This document shows, piece by piece, positions 23,419-25,271 of a stretch of 25,271 bases of DNA. Every line of letters begins with the position of its first letter. Position 1 is the stretch's first letter. A model generated the notes under the pieces. It was not told the origin of the DNA. It did not search any database and was given only the letters and a program-made list of their open reading frames with translations. Made by a program: the position numbers and the translations under genes. Where the stretch lies: positions 1 to 25,271 of the IMG/VR virus record IMGVR_UViG_3300045141_000086, one strand, 5' to 3'. This stretch comes from a virus.

Positions 23419-23637
23419 ATGGCAAGTGAACAGGATCTACAGAACGACCTCGATGCCATCAAGGCTGGCGTGGATGCCGCGGTCGCGGCGGCGGCGAATC
23501 AGTCCAAGGTGATTGCCGACCTGACGGCGCAGTTGGCGGCCGGCAGTCCGGTGACGCAGGCCCAGCTCGATGCGCTGGATACTGAAGCCAAGGGCATCGT
23601 CACGGCGCTGACGCCGCCGGCACCGCCGACGACGTAA
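23419..23637 (+). CDS. Small helical coiled-coil protein
   Basis: A 72-residue helical protein from the ATG at 23419, which has GGAGA five bases upstream. A helix of Asp, Ala, Gln, Lys, Val and Ile with heptad-like spacing (about residues 6-45) is followed by a Thr/Ala/Pro-rich tail. An upstream in-frame ATG at 23365 is possible, because the promoter ends six bases before it and would give a leaderless message with 18 further residues. Both starts may be used. No family was recognised. Its stop codon ends directly before the holin-like gene, so the two are coupled. Confidence 0.65.
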   Translation: MASEQDLQNDLDAIKAGVDAAVAAAANQSKVIADLTAQLAAGSPVTQAQLDALDTEAKGIVTALTPPAPPTT

Positions 23638-23853
23638 ATGCTCACCCGTCTGTATAGCGCCGAGCCGATTCTGATTACCGTAGTCGGTTCGGCGCTGTTC
23701 TGGCCGGCGTTGTTTCAACTGCTGTCCGCGTTCGGCCATCCGCTGTCGCATGACCAGCAGGACGCCATCAGCGGCTTCGCCGTCTTACTGGGCACGTTGA
23801 TCGCCCGGTCGCAAGTCACGCCCGTCAATAAAGTCATCAACCCGAAAGATTGA
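23638..23853 (+). CDS. Holin-like membrane protein
   Basis: A 71-residue protein with two hydrophobic segments (about residues 11-31 and 43-57) joined by a polar loop with Ser-His-Asp-Gln-Gln, and a basic, polar C-terminus (RSQVTPVNKVINPKD). This is the usual class II holin-like layout: two TM helices of a small protein and a charged tail. The ATG follows the TAA of the preceding gene directly, implying translational coupling. Holins make pores in the inner membrane and time lysis. The call is from topology and size; no specific holin family was identified. Confidence 0.65.
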   Translation: MLTRLYSAEPILITVVGSALFWPALFQLLSAFGHPLSHDQQDAISGFAVLLGTLIARSQVTPVNKVINPKD

Positions 23854-23879
23854 CCGCTGAGGCTGGCTTGTGCTAGCCT
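23850..23879 (+). promoter_or_regulatory. Sigma-70-type promoter with a TGCTAGC motif, leaderless
   Basis: TTGACC at 23850-23855, 18-base spacer, TAGCCT at 23874-23879. The ATG of the ribbon-helix-helix gene is seven bases after the hexamer. TGCTAGC (23871-23877) overlaps the -10. AGGCT and AGCCT around it can pair as a hairpin. Confidence 0.7.
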
Positions 23880-23886
23880 TCGCGGT

Positions 23887-24048
23887 ATGCCGAAAGCCAC
23901 CGCAACACTCGATACCCACGTTCTCTATATTCGCAAATTTCCCAAGGAATTAACGCGCCGCGTGAAGTCTGTGGCCGCGTTACAAGGATGCACGATGCCG
24001 CAGGCGCTGGCCAGCATCCTGAAAGAATATTTCAAGACCGTGAAATAG
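23887..24048 (+). CDS. Ribbon-helix-helix (Arc/CopG-like) DNA-binding regulator
   Basis: A 53-residue gene found from its start and stop. A short N-terminal strand with alternating hydrophobics (HVLYIRKFP, about residues 11-19) is followed by helix one (KELTRRVKSVAALQG, about 20-34) and helix two (MPQALASILKEYFKTV), matching the ribbon-helix-helix fold with the ribbon at residues 11-18. The family binds DNA as dimers through the ribbon. The upstream promoter and the next one each carry TGCTAG copies, so it may repress both. The size is typical of an Arc-like phage repressor. The fold call comes from sequence pattern only. Confidence 0.7.
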   Translation: MPKATATLDTHVLYIRKFPKELTRRVKSVAALQGCTMPQALASILKEYFKTVK

Positions 24049-24051
24049 TGC

Positions 24052-24080
24052 TTGACAATGCTAGCGCGTGCTAGTAAGCT
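24052..24080 (+). promoter_or_regulatory. Consensus promoter with tandem TGCTAG operators, leaderless
   Basis: TTGACA at 24052-24057, 17-base spacer, TAAGCT at 24075-24080. The ATG at 24087 lies six bases after the hexamer. The spacer holds TGCTAGC at 24059 and TGCTAGT at 24069, one helical turn (10 bases) apart. This is the best promoter in the window and lacks a Shine-Dalgarno sequence downstream. Confidence 0.75.
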
Positions 24081-24086
24081 CTCTGT

Positions 24087-24284
24087 ATGGACAACATTTC
24101 ACGGCACCTGTTCGAAACACTCACGGCGCTCTCACGGGCGGAAGCGGCAATGGTGACGGACGCCACGAAGCGCAGTCGCCGTCGCTACTGCGGGATGTGC
24201 GACAAGTGGTTCGCGTCCCTGCGCAGCATCGAGTGCCCCCTGTGCGGCGCGGACACGGACCCAGAACCGAAGGAGACACGCTAA
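24087..24284 (+). CDS. Small zinc-ribbon protein
   Basis: A 65-residue protein with a basic helical N-terminus (about residues 1-33, with Arg-Ser-Arg-Arg-Arg at its end) and a zinc ribbon: CGMC at residues 35-38 and CPLC at 50-53, ten residues apart between pairs. This is compatible with a nucleic-acid- or protein-binding role. The ATG lies six bases after a consensus promoter, so it heads the cassette. Its TAA overlaps the ATG of the next gene by one base (TAATG). Proteins of this shape are common in phage accessory regions. No specific family was identified. Confidence 0.75.
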   Translation: MDNISRHLFETLTALSRAEAAMVTDATKRSRRRYCGMCDKWFASLRSIECPLCGADTDPEPKETR

Positions 24285-24508
24285 TGATGTCAGTGACAAT
24301 CCGTCGGCAGACGTTCAAGTCTGAGACGTTGGAGGTTCTGCGGGACATGGTTCGGAGATTTATCGACGACAACGGATACGGGGCGTCAGATGTCGGAGGT
24401 CGATGGCGCGTGCATGGAGCCACCGCCCTGCGTGCAGAGGATTCAGTGACGCATCTCTCATATAACGGTCGCTTCTGGAATCGTCTGAATCATGAGGTGT
24501 CCATATGA
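24284..24508 (+). CDS. Hypothetical small protein
   Basis: A 74-residue protein with AAGGAG about nine bases before the first of two consecutive ATGs. The sequence is beta/alpha: MSVTIRRQTFKSETLEVLRDMVRRF, an N-terminal strand and helix, then GRWRVHGATALRAEDSVTHLSYNG, with aromatic residues near the end. There is no signal peptide. Both ends overlap neighbours (one base and an ATGA of four bases), showing that it is part of a translationally coupled cassette. No family was recognised. Confidence 0.7.
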   Translation: MMSVTIRRQTFKSETLEVLRDMVRRFIDDNGYGASDVGGRWRVHGATALRAEDSVTHLSYNGRFWNRLNHEVSI

Positions 24509-24690
24509 CCCGCTTCGCCACTGAACCGGACGCTGATACCGACAACAGCCTGAGCCTTGAACGCGAGGAGCCGAACTGCGAGACCTGCGGCGAACCCTGC
24601 CGCGAGGCCGTTTGGGCGGCGCACGGACGATATGCGTTCTGCTCTGACAAGTGCCGCGATGACTACTACACCGCCTTGGAGAACCTATGA
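24505..24690 (+). CDS. TRASH/MYM-like small zinc-finger protein
   Basis: A 61-residue acidic protein with Cys at residues 25, 28, 32, 46 and 50 (CETCGEPC and CSDKC), a spacing reminiscent of TRASH/MYM-type zinc fingers. The N-terminal 24 residues are polar and disordered. GAGGTG lies about seven bases upstream, and the ATG overlaps the stop of the gene before by four bases. Its own stop overlaps the next ATG by four bases. Such short metal-binding proteins can modulate host enzymes or serve as metal sensors, but nothing here decides it. Confidence 0.7.
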   Translation: MTRFATEPDADTDNSLSLEREEPNCETCGEPCREAVWAAHGRYAFCSDKCRDDYYTALENL

Positions 24691-25271
24691 ACATCACGCG
24701 CGAGATTGCCACGAGGGTGCGGGATCTGGTCGATGCTGGACTCGTGTCTGGTATCGGCAAACCCTTCCCAGGCCAGATGTGCGTGGAAGCCGCCGTCTGT
24801 TATGCCCTCGGCTTGCCGCATGGCGACGATCCGAAATGCGTAGCGCAGTCATTGCGCCAATTGAAGATTCGGCTGAACGATAGCGCGTGGTCCTCGGATC
24901 AGGCACGGGCGAAGGGTTTGCGTCGGCTGGCCGTCGCGCAACTGGGCAGCATTGGCGTGCTGAACGAGAAAGACTTTATCGCGAGGGTTGTGGAGATGAC
25001 GATTCGGAAGGCGGTGCCGATTGGGCTGCGGGCGGCAGCATCGCGGAATCCGACACACGCGATGGCGCTGGAAGCCGCGGCGGTGCGCTGCGAACGAGAA
25101 GGCACAGGGGAAGCGGTGCGAGAGGGCGAGCGCGTAGCGCGAGCAGCCTACGCCGCCGCCGCCTACGCCGCCGCCGCCGCCACCGCCGCCTCCGCCGCCT
25201 CCGACGCCGCCTACGCCGCCGCCTACGCCGCCGCCGCCGCCTCCTACGCCGCCGCCGCCGCCACCGCCGCC
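24687..25271 (+). CDS. Ala/Tyr-rich repeat protein, cut by the right edge
   Basis: An incomplete protein with 195 residues in the window. The first 150 form a folded domain: a helical start, then a CVEAAVCYALGLPHGDD segment (about residues 32-48), an ALND-like loop seen as RLNDSAW, and later helices with Arg/Ala. From about residue 152 the chain becomes Ala/Tyr with Thr, Ser and Asp (AAYAAAAYAAA), coded by GCC runs with TAC, ACC and TCC. The end of the protein lies beyond the edge. The domain resembles a family with alanine/tyrosine repeats in other phages and bacteria; its function is not known to me. Confidence 0.75.
   Translation, partial: MNITREIATRVRDLVDAGLVSGIGKPFPGQMCVEAAVCYALGLPHGDDPKCVAQSLRQLKIRLNDSAWSSDQARAKGLRRLAVAQLGSIGVLNEKDFIARVVEMTIRKAVPIGLRAAASRNPTHAMALEAAAVRCEREGTGEAVREGERVARAAYAAAAYAAAAATAASAASDAAYAAAYAAAAASYAAAAATAA
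25144..25271 (+). repeat. GCC-type microsatellite coding for Ala/Tyr repeats
   Basis: From about 25144 the DNA consists of GCC codons with interspersed TAC, ACC and TCC, and one GAC. Since units are three bases, expansion or contraction keeps the frame. It continues past the window. Such a tract is prone to slippage and to assembly errors. Confidence 0.85.

Overview
This window is a stretch of a tailed double-stranded DNA phage genome (or a prophage closely packed like one). The evidence is a head-assembly block in P22-like order: small terminase, large terminase, P22-type portal, scaffold-like protein, P22-type coat protein. It is followed by a long run of large repetitive virion/appendage proteins. 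The host cannot be named from this sequence. By eye the DNA is GC-rich, codon use favours G/C, and host-type sigma-70 promoter elements are visible, so a GC-rich bacterium is likely. No integrase, tRNA, rRNA, IS element or CRISPR array was seen.

Layout. Positions 1-21735 are almost wholly minus strand, so transcription order runs right to left. (a) 21735-19360: a small coiled-coil protein, a DUF559/VSR-like endonuclease, a structured 134-base leader, a small protein, and an SF3 helicase (DUF5906-like) that is the only replication gene seen. (b) 19163-19359: a non-coding region with 9-bp-spaced AATCAGT repeats and a 21-bp inverted repeat, a candidate origin or operator. (c) 19162-10509: packaging and head genes (terS, terL, portal, scaffold, coat) with small zinc-ribbon, secreted and unknown proteins between them. 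(d) 10463-7140: head/neck-associated or decoration proteins, including three with shared, recombined domains. (e) 7094-1: tail or appendage proteins: an Ig/FN3-like protein, a beta-helix protein with an N-terminal signal or anchor, a three-repeat protein, a proline-rich 'AWP' repeat protein with a lectin-like insert, and a further large protein cut by the left edge.

Positions 21841-25271 are plus strand: a one-TM membrane protein, a two-domain secreted-enzyme-like protein, a small coiled-coil protein, a holin-like protein, a ribbon-helix-helix regulator, then a tightly coupled cassette of small zinc-finger/unknown proteins ending in an alanine/tyrosine repeat protein cut by the right edge. 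One more plus-strand gene, a small two-TM protein at 13289, sits inside the late region and overlaps a minus-strand gene tail-to-tail.

The most interesting signals are regulatory. Five plus-strand genes have a -10 hexamer ending only 6-8 bases before an ATG, which predicts leaderless mRNAs. The ribbon-helix-helix gene is flanked by promoters carrying TGCTAG copies, consistent with autoregulation. The replication operon has a leader that can fold as a three-way junction followed by a hairpin over its ribosome binding site. The 19.2-19.4 kb region looks like an origin or operator. All family calls are from motif reading only; no database search was run.
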